A stretch of 64,000 nt of DNA from an uncultured Clostridia bacterium (GTDB lineage Bacteria > Bacillota > Clostridia > Christensenellales > CAG-138): NCBI GenBank assembly GCA_934633695.1, contig CAKTYT010000006.1, positions 1 through 64,000 of the forward strand, written 5' to 3'. Both the position numbers and the translations under genes were made by a program. This document shows positions 1 to 8,637 of the stretch, in pieces (positions within the stretch are counted from its first letter, which is position 1; each line of letters opens with the position of its first letter). The notes below the pieces were generated by a model. It searched no databases, was not told the DNA's origin, and saw only the letters and a program-made list of their open reading frames with translations.

Positions 1-261
1 GACTATGTATTCTATCTTTCAAGGGGTGCGGCGGTCAATCAAAAACACCTTCGGGCACGATTGATTGATTCCGGATACATTTCTGCCGATACGGAGTGCT
101 CTTTACAGGAAATTAAAAAGATGCTGGCGGAACGCTTTGACAGCATCGATTACACACAGGCAAGGCAGGATGTGAAACCGTTCATTCACGATTCTTCCGT
201 GCTGGATATCTGGAGCACAGACTTTTTCAAACAAATCACGGAGGGACTGACTGCGGTATAG
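1..261 (+). CDS. AbiEii/AbiGii-type nucleotidyltransferase toxin, C-terminal fragment
   Basis: The reading frame is open from the first base, so this is the 3' end (86 residues) of a gene that starts outside the window. The tail has the layout of the AbiEii/AbiGii toxin family: an acidic helix followed by the pattern DVKPFIHD, then LDIWSTDFF near the stop. In that family the C-terminus ends in a very similar Asp-Val-x-Pro-Phe-Ile ... Trp-Ser-x-x-Phe-Phe block. AbiEii proteins are nucleotidyltransferase toxins of type IV toxin-antitoxin/abortive-infection modules. The catalytic domain and any AbiEi antitoxin would lie upstream and cannot be seen. The family call rests on this tail only. An IS remnant begins 45 bp downstream. 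Confidence 0.55.
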   Translation, partial: DYVFYLSRGAAVNQKHLRARLIDSGYISADTECSLQEIKKMLAERFDSIDYTQARQDVKPFIHDSSVLDIWSTDFFKQITEGLTAV

Positions 262-337
262 TCCTCGACTGAAAACCGAATGCCGCCCTTACACAGAGCG
301 TTGATCTGAACTCCAAAAGTTAGACAAAGGAATTAAA

Positions 338-904
338 TCAAGCAGCTTCGAAGGCTTGCTTTCTGTGAACAGAAGGAGGCAAGCCCTTAAGCTTGGCCGT
401 GATACGGCGGTTATTGTAATAGCCAAAGTCTTTCAGATACAGCAGCTCGCTCTTCAAAAGACTGAAGAAGTTTTCCATCACGGCATTGTCAAGGCAGTTA
501 CCCTTTCTGCTCATGCTTTGCCTGATTCCGTGATCTTTAAGCAGCTTCCGGCATTGCTTGTGTTGGTACTGCCCCGCGGGGCAGAACCGACAGTGCCTGC
601 TGTGCCATGTCCATAACCATGGACAGCACCGGTCTGTCGCTGATCGTGTAGCTGACTATATTGCTTGAATGAAGATCGAGTATCGGTGAGAGCTAAAGTT
701 TCTGTCCGAAGAGAGCGAACTCTGTGACGTCCGTAACCCACTTTTCGTTCGGTGCTTTAGTGCTGAAGTCCCTTTCAAGAAGGTTAGGTGCGACCTTGCC
801 GGATTCATCCTTGTAAGAGCGATATTTCTTAATGCGTACTTCACATTTCAGCTTTTCTTCATTCATCAATCTCAAAACCGTTTTGTTATTGATAACGTAG
901 CCTT
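338..904 (-). pseudogene. IS3-family transposase orfB, broken
   Basis: Read on the minus strand, the DDE integrase part of an IS150-type OrfB can be followed through several lesions. The first piece (about 904 to 710) contains [17 protein letters not shown] and [10 protein letters not shown] with the first catalytic Asp, then hits an amber codon after FGQKL where the family has Tyr. The same frame continues through [16 protein letters not shown] (second Asp) and [14 protein letters not shown]. It must then shift frame near 575 to recover [19 protein letters not shown] and [16 protein letters not shown] with the catalytic Glu. About 20 residues are missing before YYNNRR. The frame ends at 338. 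The N-terminal third of OrfB is gone. Not functional. Confidence 0.85.
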
Positions 905-1170
905 TGTAATTCCGCTATCAGATCCTCTTCGCCCTTCGGCTTGAGCTGTTTCGGAGGTCTGCCGGTACTCTTGCAGCCTCGTCTCTCGACGTACAACCCT
1001 TCCGGACCTTCTTCGAGATAGATGCACTCCCACGCCATGATTCGATGATGGTTACATACATCGAACTCCCTTGCCGCTTCACTGCAACTCATTCCTTCTT
1101 TCTGCATGGTTTCAACAACCATCTGTTTGAATTCACCTGTGTATTTCTTGTTCGGTATCCCTTTCGGCAT
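886..1170 (-). pseudogene. IS3-family transposase orfA, truncated (HTH)
   Basis: Ninety-four codons beginning MPKGIPNKKYTGEFKQMVVE, the usual start of an IS150-type OrfA with an N-terminal helix-turn-helix. The sequence continues through SCSEAAREFDV and the linker [20 protein letters not shown]. At that point (about 905) the DNA joins out of frame to the middle of orfB, so the leucine-zipper tail of OrfA and the first third of OrfB were removed by one deletion. Intact OrfA proteins of this group are considerably longer. The piece could still be translated as a small DNA-binding polypeptide, but no transposase could be made. Confidence 0.75.
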
Positions 1171-1262
1171 ATAAAATCACCCCACTTGTTAACATTATAC
1201 CACATGTCTAACAAATGGGGTGCAGTTCAGCTTTGAGCCGTTTTGATTTGAATTCCTTTGCC

Positions 1263-2261
1263 CTAACGTTCTTCTCGGAAGTATGAAAGGCCGAGAGCTT
1301 CGGGGGGCTGATCCTCCTTGCGTTTGCGGAGCGAAACAACGATAAGGACAATAATCGTTACAAGATAGGGGAGCATACGGAAGATTTCAAGTGTGCGGCG
1401 ATTAAGACCGGGGATATATAGAAATGCCCAGAAGAAAATACCGAACAGATACGAACCCCATGTTGAACGAATGGGTTTCCATGTTGAGAAAATAACGAGT
1501 GCAACAGCGAGCCAGCCGAGGCTTTCAATCGTACCGTCATTTGCCCATGTACCCTTTGTATAATCCATAACATAATACAGACCGCCCATGCCTGAAATGC
1601 CTGCACCGATGCAGGTTGCAAGATATTTATGCTTTGTAACGTTTATACCGGCAGCGTCTGCCGTTGCGGGACTTTCACCGATCGCACGAAGGTTGAGTCC
1701 TGCCGTTGTTTTATTGAGATAATAGTGAACGGCAATCGCAATGATAATTGCAAGATATACCATGAATCCATAGCTGAACAGGAACTGCTTTACGACATCG
1801 GGAAGGGGCAGGAAGGAGAGAATTTTTGCCCTGAACAACGTGCTTGTCGCTGCAACGCGAATCTGACCGACACCGCCTGCAAATTTATTGAGTGAACCGC
1901 CGAAGAGATTCGCAAGGCCTGCTGCGAAGATGGTGAGTGTAAGACCGGTAACATTCTGGTTTGCACGGAGTGTTGTTGTAAGAAAACTGAAGATCAGTCC
2001 GCCAAGTGCGGATGCGATGAATGCACAAATGATCGGTATTGCAACCAGGAGCACGGCGGAGGGTTCGGTCTGAGCCGCTTTGCAGGCATTTTCGTAGAGA
2101 AAAGAGCTTGCAAGACTGGAGATGCCTCCAAGGTACATTATGCCGGGTACCCCGAGGTTGAGGTTTCCTGCTTTTTCCGTCAGAATTTCGCCCGTCGCAC
2201 CGAACATAATTATTGTGCCGAATACGATCGCCGCTTGAAACAATGAGATTACCTGACTCAT
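1263..2261 (-). CDS. nupQ: Nucleoside ABC transporter permease (NupQ/YufQ-like)
   Basis: A 332-residue inner-membrane permease with about nine to ten hydrophobic segments. The N-terminus (FGTIIMFGATGEILTEKAG, then NLNLGVPGIMYLGG) is the hallmark of the BPD_transp_2 permeases that work with BMP-type binding proteins, such as YufQ/NupQ of Bacillus for guanosine and other nucleosides. The ATG overlaps the stop of the upstream permease gene (ATGA arrangement), implying translational coupling and a heterodimeric channel. It is the last gene of the importer cluster; the IS remnant begins 33 bp after its stop. Substrate is inferred from family; simple-sugar transport is the main alternative. Confidence 0.85.
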   Translation of the reverse strand: MSQVISLFQAAIVFGTIIMFGATGEILTEKAGNLNLGVPGIMYLGGISSLASSFLYENACKAAQTEPSAVLLVAIPIICAFIASALGGLIFSFLTTTLRANQNVTGLTLTIFAAGLANLFGGSLNKFAGGVGQIRVAATSTLFRAKILSFLPLPDVVKQFLFSYGFMVYLAIIIAIAVHYYLNKTTAGLNLRAIGESPATADAAGINVTKHKYLATCIGAGISGMGGLYYVMDYTKGTWANDGTIESLGWLAVALVIFSTWKPIRSTWGSYLFGIFFWAFLYIPGLNRRTLEIFRMLPYLVTIIVLIVVSLRKRKEDQPPEALGLSYFREER

Positions 2262-3334
2262 ATTACATCTCCTTTTCTGTTGCTGCCGAGACTGAGTTTA
2301 TAGTTGATGAAAAATTCGCTGCCCAGGATGAAGAAGAGGATAACGCCCATGATCATCTTGGAAATGTTATCATTAATATTGAACCTTGAAGCAATTTCCG
2401 TAGCACCTTTTTCAAGGAATACGAGCAACAGCGAAATAAGCACCATGACAAAGGTGTTGAATTTCGCCAGCCATGCAACGATGATGGCAATGAATCCTTT
2501 TCCGCCGGCGGTATTGGTGGAAATCGTGTGGCTTTGACCTGCAACTGCCAAGAAGCCTGCAATACCGCAGATTGCACCGGAGAGAGTGACTGTTCGCACC
2601 GTGACGGCGGGAACGTTTATCGCGGCGTACCTTGCAGTGTTTTTGCTTTCGCCGACGACTGCAATCTCGTACCCGTGCTTAGTGTACCTGAGGTAGACAT
2701 ATACGAGTACAACAAGGGCCATAACGATAATGACATTCAACGCATACTGCTGACCGAACAGCGGCGGAAACCATCCTTCATGTGTGGAAGGGTTGATGAT
2801 GTTGACGCAGTTGGAGCCTTTCGGATTCTCCCACAATGCAACAAAGTAGGAAGTCAGCTGTATTGCAATGTAGTTCATCATAAGGGTGAACAGCGTCTCG
2901 TTTGCGTTGAGCTTTGCCTTTGAAAGTGCGGGTAAAAAACTCCACACTCCGCCGGCAGCTGCACTGAGAATGAACATTACGATAAGGAGGAGCCCGGCAG
3001 GGATACTCTTAAGGTAGATCATGCAGGCGGCGGAAACGATGCCGCCGATAAGGATCTGTCCCTCCGCTCCGATGTTCCAGAACTTCATTTTGAACGCAGG
3101 TGCAAGACCGATGCCGATGCAGAGCAGCATCATGACATCGCGTATTGTGTTCCACGTGCGTGTCGATGTGCTGAACGCCCCTTCATACATTGCAGCATAG
3201 ACCTTGAGCGGGTCCATTTTCGTGAGAGCGACAATCAGAACGGCATCCAATGCAAGTGCCGCAATAATTGCAATGAGCCTGATAATGAGGCTCTTCCACA
3301 GGGGCATTGAGACCCTTTTGGATATACGAATCAT
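2258..3334 (-). CDS. nupP: Nucleoside ABC transporter permease (NupP/YufP-like)
   Basis: A 358-residue polytopic membrane protein, partner of the next permease. Features typical of YufP/NupP: a first membrane helix near residues 14-34, the motif GLAPAFKMKFWNIGAEGQI near residue 77, and an intracellular loop with ETLFTLMMNYIA. The start has a clear ribosome binding site (GGAGG five bases upstream). The stop overlaps the next gene by four bases. Together with the ATPase upstream it forms an ABC importer core. Family knowledge points to nucleosides or related ribosides; the sequence alone does not fix the substrate. Confidence 0.85.
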   Translation of the reverse strand: MIRISKRVSMPLWKSLIIRLIAIIAALALDAVLIVALTKMDPLKVYAAMYEGAFSTSTRTWNTIRDVMMLLCIGIGLAPAFKMKFWNIGAEGQILIGGIVSAACMIYLKSIPAGLLLIVMFILSAAAGGVWSFLPALSKAKLNANETLFTLMMNYIAIQLTSYFVALWENPKGSNCVNIINPSTHEGWFPPLFGQQYALNVIIVMALVVLVYVYLRYTKHGYEIAVVGESKNTARYAAINVPAVTVRTVTLSGAICGIAGFLAVAGQSHTISTNTAGGKGFIAIIVAWLAKFNTFVMVLISLLLVFLEKGATEIASRFNINDNISKMIMGVILFFILGSEFFINYKLSLGSNRKGDVI

Positions 3335-3361
3335 TATTCCCTCCTGAATTGAAACGAGAAA

Positions 3362-4885
3362 TTATTCTTCAACATTGTTAAGACTTGTCATCATAAGACC
3401 GATTTCGTCTTTTTTTGCGGTTCTTCCGTCCACTATTCCGCTGACCCTGCCGGAGCAAAGTACGAGGATCCTGTCACAGAGCTCAAGTAAAACGTCCAAG
3501 TCTTCGCCAACATAGATAACGGCCGCACCGTTCATTTTCTGCTTGTTGAGCAGCTGATAGATTGCCATTGAAGTATTGATGTCAAGTCCTCTGACAGCAT
3601 ATGCAGCCATGAGGAGCGACGGATGGGTCGAAATCTCTCTTCCAACAAGCACCTTTTGCACGTTGCCGCCGGAGAGCTTGCTTATTGGAGTATTGAGATC
3701 GGGTGTGACAACTTCAAGTTCATCCACAACCTTTTCGGCGAGCTTAGTAGGTTTTTTTCTGTTTGTAAATCCGCTGATGCCCTCAGTGTAGCTTCGCAGC
3801 ATCATGTTGTCGGGAATGTTCATGTTGCCGACAAGTCCCATGCCGAGCCTATCCTCGGGGACAAACGCAAAGCCGACGCCCAACGCTCGAATTGCCTGGG
3901 GAGTTTTTCCGCAGAGCTGTTCACTCTTGCCTGTCTTCGGGTCGAAATAAGTGATGGATGAATCCTTCTGTGAAGAGGTCAAACCTGCAATGGATTCAAG
4001 AAGCTCCTTTTGCCCGCTGCCGGTTATGCCCGCAATGCCGAGAATTTCGCCGCTGTAGGCAGTGAAATTTACATTATCAAGTTTCTTAATGCCGAAACCG
4101 TCAATGACTGTCAGTCCTTCAACTTTGAGCCGCTCAACCTTGTTTTCTGCTTCGGGACGGTCGATATTGAGCTTGACAGCACTGCCGACCATCATGTCGG
4201 AAAGACTCTGCGCGGTCGCATCCTTTGTTTGGACATCGCCTATGAACAACCCTTTCCTGAGAACGGCAACCCTGTCCGAAATCTCAAGAACCTCATGAAG
4301 CTTATGAGTAATGATGACTATGGATTTTCCGTCCGCCTTCATGGCACGCATGATATTGAAGAGGATCCTTGTTTCCTGCGGGGTGAGAACGGCTGTCGGC
4401 TCATCGAGGATGAGAATGTCTGCACCGCGGTGAAGTACTTTGACGATTTCAAGTGTCTGTTTTTCAGACACGGACATTTCATAGACTTTTTTATCGGGAT
4501 CAACATCAAAACCATATTTATCGCATATGGCTTTAATGTCCGATTTTACATCGTTCAGGTTTCCCTTCAATCCCAAAAGAACGTTTTCTGCCGCCGTGAA
4601 AACGTCAACCAATTTAAAATGCTGGTGAATCATTCCGATATGGAGGGCAAGGGCGTCCTTCGGTGACCTGATAACTACACGCTCACCGTTAACGTAAATA
4701 TCTCCGCTGTCGGGGAAGTAAATTCCGGACAGCATGTTCATCAGAGTTGTTTTACCGCTCCCGTTTTCTCCCAAAAGGGAGAGAATTTCGCCCTTGTAAA
4801 TATCGAGACAGACGTTTTGATTCGCCTTTGTCGAGCCAAAGGTCTTTGTTATGTCCACCATGCGTACTGCAAATTCGGTATCCAC
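3362..4885 (-). CDS. nupO: Nucleoside ABC transporter ATPase, double NBD (NupO/YufO-like)
   Basis: A 507-residue protein with two fused nucleotide-binding domains. In the first, Walker A is GENGSGKTT (residues 39-47), the Q-loop is IHQHF, and Walker B is ILILDEPTAVLT. In the second, the P-loop is degenerate (GITGSGQKELLE), the signature is LSGGNVQKV, and the Walker B acids are replaced (LLMAAYAVRGLD). That asymmetry is normal for ATPases of this sugar/nucleoside group (MglA, YufO). The GTG at 4885 is taken as start because the frame upstream of the ATG at 4861 already encodes conserved sequence; the AGGAG before it is somewhat distant. The gene heads the cluster behind a strong promoter. No BMP-family lipoprotein gene accompanies it. 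Confidence 0.85.
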   Translation of the reverse strand: MDTEFAVRMVDITKTFGSTKANQNVCLDIYKGEILSLLGENGSGKTTLMNMLSGIYFPDSGDIYVNGERVVIRSPKDALALHIGMIHQHFKLVDVFTAAENVLLGLKGNLNDVKSDIKAICDKYGFDVDPDKKVYEMSVSEKQTLEIVKVLHRGADILILDEPTAVLTPQETRILFNIMRAMKADGKSIVIITHKLHEVLEISDRVAVLRKGLFIGDVQTKDATAQSLSDMMVGSAVKLNIDRPEAENKVERLKVEGLTVIDGFGIKKLDNVNFTAYSGEILGIAGITGSGQKELLESIAGLTSSQKDSSITYFDPKTGKSEQLCGKTPQAIRALGVGFAFVPEDRLGMGLVGNMNIPDNMMLRSYTEGISGFTNRKKPTKLAEKVVDELEVVTPDLNTPISKLSGGNVQKVLVGREISTHPSLLMAAYAVRGLDINTSMAIYQLLNKQKMNGAAVIYVGEDLDVLLELCDRILVLCSGRVSGIVDGRTAKKDEIGLMMTSLNNVEE

Positions 4886-4988
4886 TGTACTTTTCCACTA
4901 CTCCTGTTTATTGCGTAATTGAGCCTGAATCATAGACGAACTGCACTTTATCGAGTGCGAAAATGAGCCCTCACTCAACCGACTTCTT
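4886..4988 (-). promoter_or_regulatory. 5' leader of nupOPQ with possible fold
   Basis: About 100 nt of untranslated leader lie between the promoter and nupO. On the minus strand GGTTGAG (4980-4974) can pair with CTCAATT (4923-4917) using two G-U pairs, closing a domain that contains a small hairpin GCACT...AGTGC. A competing pairing GAGTG/CACTC is also possible. It lacks the conserved core of purine, 2'-deoxyguanosine or other riboswitches that I can recognise. Function is unproven. Confidence 0.3.
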
Positions 4989-5017
4989 ATTGTACCAAAA
5001 TCCGCGGATTATGTAAA
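4989..5017 (-). promoter_or_regulatory. Sigma-A-type promoter for nupOPQ
   Basis: On the minus strand: TTTACA (5017-5012), a 17-bp spacer, and TACAAT (4994-4989). Five of six matches in each hexamer, with ideal spacing, about 100 bp before the nupO start. Confidence 0.75.
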
Positions 5018-5089
5018 CACCAATTGAATAAAAAACAGCAAAATCCGACATGAAAACACGAAGGTTAATTTCTTGAATAAAAGCAGAAG

Positions 5090-5125
5090 CCGAGCGGTTT
5101 CTATAAAACTGCTCGGTCTTGTTTT
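5090..5125. terminator. Hairpin terminator after the ggt gene
   Basis: CCGAGC (5090-5095) and GCTCGG (5111-5116) form a stem extended by GTTT/AAAC. Read on plus it is followed by TCTTGTTTTT; read on minus the T content after it is weaker (CTTCTGCTTTT). It lies about 60 bp past the stop of the minus-strand ggt gene and upstream of the nupO promoter, so it most likely ends the capsule operon transcript. Confidence 0.55.
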
Positions 5126-5176
5126 TGTCTGTGTGAAATCCTTTTTTTCGGTAAAGGCGAGACCGCCTTTCAAAAA

Positions 5177-6865
5177 TCAGTCAGAGTTGTTGCGAGACGC
5201 TCCCTTACCGTTTCGTCTCGTATCGGTCCCTGCGGCAAATCCGCCATCGGCGGCATTGTAGCGGGCAATATTAACACTGCCGAAATATGCATTGAGATCC
5301 ATTCTTGTGATGTAATAGCCCTGTCCCGAAGGATTGACCATAGGAGCTGCCTCGGCACTGCCGACTTCAACGAGGAGCGAGTTTGCACTCTTGACAACAA
5401 CGCGGAGCTTGTCAACGGCCGTCTGCATTTCCTCTCCGAATAAGGTCATATCGAAAAGGACGGGGGCAAGGACCGCGGGAATCATGCTGCCGCCGGGTGA
5501 ACCGATAGCGATGATGTCCTCGTTGATTTCGGCGTCGCTGCCCTTGTGAAGAATTGTGGGAGTCATGTATGTGCGGGTACGTTTGCCGGGTGCATACTTA
5601 TTGATGCCGCTGCTGAAATTGCGGTTTGCATTATTGAGGAAGAAACCGTTTACGTACAGCTTAGAGCCGAAAAACTGTGTCAGAGTGTTTGTGCAGGCAA
5701 CAGCCATGCCGTTTTTATCGATGATCGAGATATGCGTCGTATCCTGTCCATCTGTCTTACGTTCATGGTCGGAGTAGTCCATGTCCAGCATCTTATAGAT
5801 ATACTCATCAGAAACGGCTGCTTGGTAATCAAAGTTTTGTCGTGCAAAGCGGGTATCCGCAACCTTTGAAATCCTCTCCTTGTCGCAGACGAGGGTGAGC
5901 TGGGTGAGTTTTTTAAGGTAGCCCGCCGGATCTGTATCCGGGTCGGGAATCTCAAGGATTTCGCCCATTTTAAGCATTTGAATAAGGGTCATTCCTCCAA
6001 AAGGGGCGGGGGCCGAGATGACTTCATAACCGTTGAATTCTCCTACGATCGGGTCACTGACCAGCGTTTCATAGGAAGAAATATCATCAAGCGTCATACC
6101 GGTGGCCGAAGCAATGCTTTGCGCAACGCTCCCGGAATAAAATGCAGAGCTGCCTTCAACGGAAATTCGACGGAGCACATCTGCAAGCTCGGAAAGAACG
6201 ACGGTATCGCCGATGTTTTGAACGGCGGCAAAAGGTGTGTTCGGATCGGAGAAAGTTGCCTTTGCATTCTTTATGCGGAACAGCAGTGCATCGTCAACAA
6301 AGAACCCGTTTTCTGCATAGTAAATGGCATAGCTCATAAGTGACGACATACTGAATGAGGCGTAGAGTTCACTCGCTTTTTCCATGCCTGAGACGAATCC
6401 GGGAACTGCAATCTGACGGTAATTTACACCGGATTTTGCCGCTTCGGGAAGATAATTGAGGAATTGGCTTTTATTTGTGACGGGGTCATAGATAAGCATC
6501 CCACCCCCGCCGCCGATGCCGGAGCCATAGGATTCAACGACTGCAAGTGTGTATGCGGTTGCAATTGCAGCATCAACGGCATTGCCTCCGGAATCGAGTA
6601 CATGTGTCGCAACCATGGTTGCATAGACGTTTGAAGTGCTGACGGAATATCCGTTGCGGCTGATGGTATAGGGCGATGAAGTCGTATTGCGGTCGCCAAC
6701 AGGGTCGAGCGTAATATTTGGAATATCTATACCTATATCATGTCCATCGCAGGCAAAGCAGCCTGAAAATTGAAGAATGAAAACTAATGCCAATACAGCG
6801 GTGAGCAATCTTTTTGCAAGCACAGATGCGGGCTTTGAATTTGTTCTATTTTGTTTGCCTTTCAT
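5177..6865 (-). CDS. ggt: Lipoprotein gamma-glutamyltransferase / CapD-like transpeptidase
   Basis: A 562-residue Ntn-hydrolase of the gamma-glutamyltransferase family. A basic N-terminus and hydrophobic stretch (residues 17-35) lead to LQFSGC with a candidate lipidated Cys36, so the enzyme is probably anchored outside the membrane. The large-subunit part has GNAVDAAIAT and GSGIGGGGGM. The autoprocessing and catalytic site is DTTHISIID with Thr376 as expected nucleophile. The small-subunit part carries GSPGGSMIP. It is the last gene of the capBCA cluster (89 bp after capA). In Bacillus anthracis the equivalent enzyme CapD attaches or trims poly-gamma-glutamate, so a capsule-processing role is inferred; general glutathione hydrolysis is the alternative. 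Confidence 0.87.
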   Translation of the reverse strand: MKGKQNRTNSKPASVLAKRLLTAVLALVFILQFSGCFACDGHDIGIDIPNITLDPVGDRNTTSSPYTISRNGYSVSTSNVYATMVATHVLDSGGNAVDAAIATAYTLAVVESYGSGIGGGGGMLIYDPVTNKSQFLNYLPEAAKSGVNYRQIAVPGFVSGMEKASELYASFSMSSLMSYAIYYAENGFFVDDALLFRIKNAKATFSDPNTPFAAVQNIGDTVVLSELADVLRRISVEGSSAFYSGSVAQSIASATGMTLDDISSYETLVSDPIVGEFNGYEVISAPAPFGGMTLIQMLKMGEILEIPDPDTDPAGYLKKLTQLTLVCDKERISKVADTRFARQNFDYQAAVSDEYIYKMLDMDYSDHERKTDGQDTTHISIIDKNGMAVACTNTLTQFFGSKLYVNGFFLNNANRNFSSGINKYAPGKRTRTYMTPTILHKGSDAEINEDIIAIGSPGGSMIPAVLAPVLFDMTLFGEEMQTAVDKLRVVVKSANSLLVEVGSAEAAPMVNPSGQGYYITRMDLNAYFGSVNIARYNAADGGFAAGTDTRRNGKGASRNNSD

Positions 6866-6954
6866 GCTTTCTCCTTATGTAAAAACTGAAATAAGTTGCT
6901 TAAACTTAAACAGTCTTCGTTGATGCAATGTACCACGAAGACTTTATCACTGAA

Positions 6955-8160
6955 TTATCCGGGCTGTATCGTTTTAGGCGGCAGCTTTATTATTATACGC
7001 CCGTCCACGGTTTCGGTATAATGCTCTGAATCGAGCAGCTTTGTAAGTATACGGTTAATTCGCCGAGTGTAGAAGCCATTTGTTGTAACATGCGGACAGC
7101 CGCTCTCTATTCGTATGGGAATTGTCTCAAAAAAGCGTTGTCCATCGGAGGATTCATTATACTGAACAATTATTCCGTCCTTGGTGAAGGTATTGCTCTG
7201 GTCCATAATGAAATTGCCGAGGCTGTAAAAAATTATTCCGTTGCCGTATAGCTCGATCGGCTGAACATTGTGTGGGTGCGAGCCGATGACCATATCTGCA
7301 CCTGCATCAATAATGCTGTGAGCAACCTCCTGCTGCTTGTCGCTCAACTGTGCAGTGTACTCGCTGCCGCTGTGGAGATAAACCACGGTAAGGTCGTTAG
7401 CCTGTGCCGAAGCAGTGATGTAGCTGTAAAACATGAAGTGATTGGTGGTAAGCACTCCACCGTGAGCAGTCTCATTGCTGTAAACGCTTGTTATTGCGAT
7501 AAAACCGATCTTTACGCCGTCTTCAGTCGCAATCACCGTGTACGGCGGCAGTTCAGGTTCATCCTTGTCCGGAATGATACCTGCATAAGTCAGTCCAATG
7601 CTGTCAAAAAATTTTCGAGAGTTGTCATAGGCCGTCTTACCATAGTCAAAGCAGTGATCGTTTGCAAACCCGATAACGTCGATACCGGCCGCCTGCATGC
7701 TCAGTACGGCCTTTTCACTTGCAATGAGAGGAATGCCGTCAAGTCGCTTTTGATATTCACTCGTGTCACCGGTGCGGACGGGATTTTCAAGGTTGGCAAA
7801 GACATGGTCGGAATTCCTCCAGATGCCGGAAACACCGTCAAAGAACCTGTCGTATCCGTATTTTTCGCCAACCTGTCCGATGTAACGCCCCAGCATAACA
7901 TCTCCGATGAAGGTGAGCTGAAGGCCATCGTTCGGAGAACTGTCGGGGGACTTTACTGCGGAAGCAGATTTAGATTCAACGCTGCCGAGGAAGAACATCA
8001 GTGAGAAGAGGACGGCGAAACAAATGAGAGGCACAACAAAGCCCCTCCGCCGCATGAGACTGCGTCGGTTGCCGATTTGAATCCGTTGTTTGACGGTAAG
8101 CTTTTGCAGCGATGCTTCCGTGGCAAATTCCTGATTATGATTTCTTTCAACCATTGCCAT
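6955..8160 (-). CDS. capA: CapA/PgsA poly-gamma-glutamate synthesis protein
   Basis: A 401-residue protein with a membrane anchor at about residues 40-60 and an extracellular CapA domain (metallophosphatase-like fold). Family motifs are in order: LTFIGDVMLGRYIG (about 82-95), FANLENPV, GFANDHCFDYG, GVKIGFIAIT, GSHPHNVQPIELYGNGIIFY with SLGNFIMDQ. In Bacillus PgsA/CapA is part of the membrane complex that synthesises and exports poly-gamma-glutamate. The ATG at 8160 is preceded by AAAGGG four bases away; a second ATG follows two codons later. The position between capC and the transferase supports the capsule assignment over stand-alone CapA homologues. Confidence 0.9.
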   Translation of the reverse strand: MAMVERNHNQEFATEASLQKLTVKQRIQIGNRRSLMRRRGFVVPLICFAVLFSLMFFLGSVESKSASAVKSPDSSPNDGLQLTFIGDVMLGRYIGQVGEKYGYDRFFDGVSGIWRNSDHVFANLENPVRTGDTSEYQKRLDGIPLIASEKAVLSMQAAGIDVIGFANDHCFDYGKTAYDNSRKFFDSIGLTYAGIIPDKDEPELPPYTVIATEDGVKIGFIAITSVYSNETAHGGVLTTNHFMFYSYITASAQANDLTVVYLHSGSEYTAQLSDKQQEVAHSIIDAGADMVIGSHPHNVQPIELYGNGIIFYSLGNFIMDQSNTFTKDGIIVQYNESSDGQRFFETIPIRIESGCPHVTTNGFYTRRINRILTKLLDSEHYTETVDGRIIIKLPPKTIQPG

Positions 8161-8178
8161 TAAACCCTTTCAATACAC

Positions 8179-8637
8179 TCAGCCGGCAAAGACCGTACTA
8201 AGGAGCGTCACAAGTCCGTAAGTTACGAGAGTTGCGGCGAGCGTTGCCGGGATAGTGTAAAAAACGTTCTGTCTTGAATAGGTGTTTGCAAGCAAGCTGG
8301 GAGTGATTGCACCGACACCGCGGAAAGCAACGGTTGCGAACGGAAAAACGGGGAAAAGAAGCTCAACAATGAGTTTCAAAAACAGTCCCAACAAAAGCGT
8401 TACTGCAAATTTACGCTTGCCGAACAGAATCATAAATTTGGGCAGCACATAATTAACAATGACATAAACCACAATGCTGATCGCAAAGACAAGCACAACG
8501 CAGGGTATGTCATCAATTACCATTGCGAGATAACCGGGCACGATAAGTCCGCCGCATTGAATTCCGAACAACTCGTCCACGAGCAGACTGATGAGAGTTC
8601 CGATTATTATTGCCAAATAAAAATTTGTAACAGTCAT
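8179..8637 (-). CDS. capC: Poly-gamma-glutamate biosynthesis protein CapC/PgsC
   Basis: A small integral membrane protein of 152 residues with about four to five hydrophobic helices, matching the usual PgsC length (about 150). Conserved-looking N-terminal sequence LISLLVDELFGIQCGGLIVP is characteristic. I chose the ATG at 8637 (protein begins MTVTNF) although the frame opens further upstream. This ATG overlaps the capB stop as ATGA and has AAGAGG at good distance inside capB, giving translational coupling. CapC forms the membrane part of the synthase complex with CapB. Eighteen bases separate it from capA. Confidence 0.9.
   Translation of the reverse strand: MTVTNFYLAIIIGTLISLLVDELFGIQCGGLIVPGYLAMVIDDIPCVVLVFAISIVVYVIVNYVLPKFMILFGKRKFAVTLLLGLFLKLIVELLFPVFPFATVAFRGVGAITPSLLANTYSRQNVFYTIPATLAATLVTYGLVTLLSTVFAG

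Larger units (their letters stand above)
307..1229 (-). mobile_element. Degenerate IS3-family (IS150-like) insertion sequence
   Basis: A remnant of about 0.92 kb lies between imperfect terminal inverted repeats. The left end begins TGAACTCC...GTTAGAC at 307. The right end, read on the minus strand from 1229, begins TGAACTGCACCCCATTTGTT followed by AGAC. Such ends are typical of the IS150 subgroup. Intact members are about 1.4 kb and carry orfA and orfB. Here both are present only as pieces on the minus strand: a fusion by deletion near 905, an in-frame TAG near 710, a frameshift near 575 and a short deletion near 410. No matching target-site duplication was found flanking 307 and 1229. The element lies 33 bp past the stop of the nucleoside permease gene and cannot encode an active transposase. 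Confidence 0.85.

Noticed and set aside
303..1233. Target-site duplication flanking the IS remnant
   Set aside because: The bases next to the two ends do not match (ATC on the left, GCT on the right), so no duplication can be claimed.
4010..4666. 218-codon plus-strand frame opposite the nupO ATPase gene
   Set aside because: Shadow of a well-supported ABC ATPase; no start signal or known domain.
4886..4988. Purine riboswitch upstream of nupOPQ
   Set aside because: The leader can fold, but the conserved loops and junction bases of purine riboswitches are not present.
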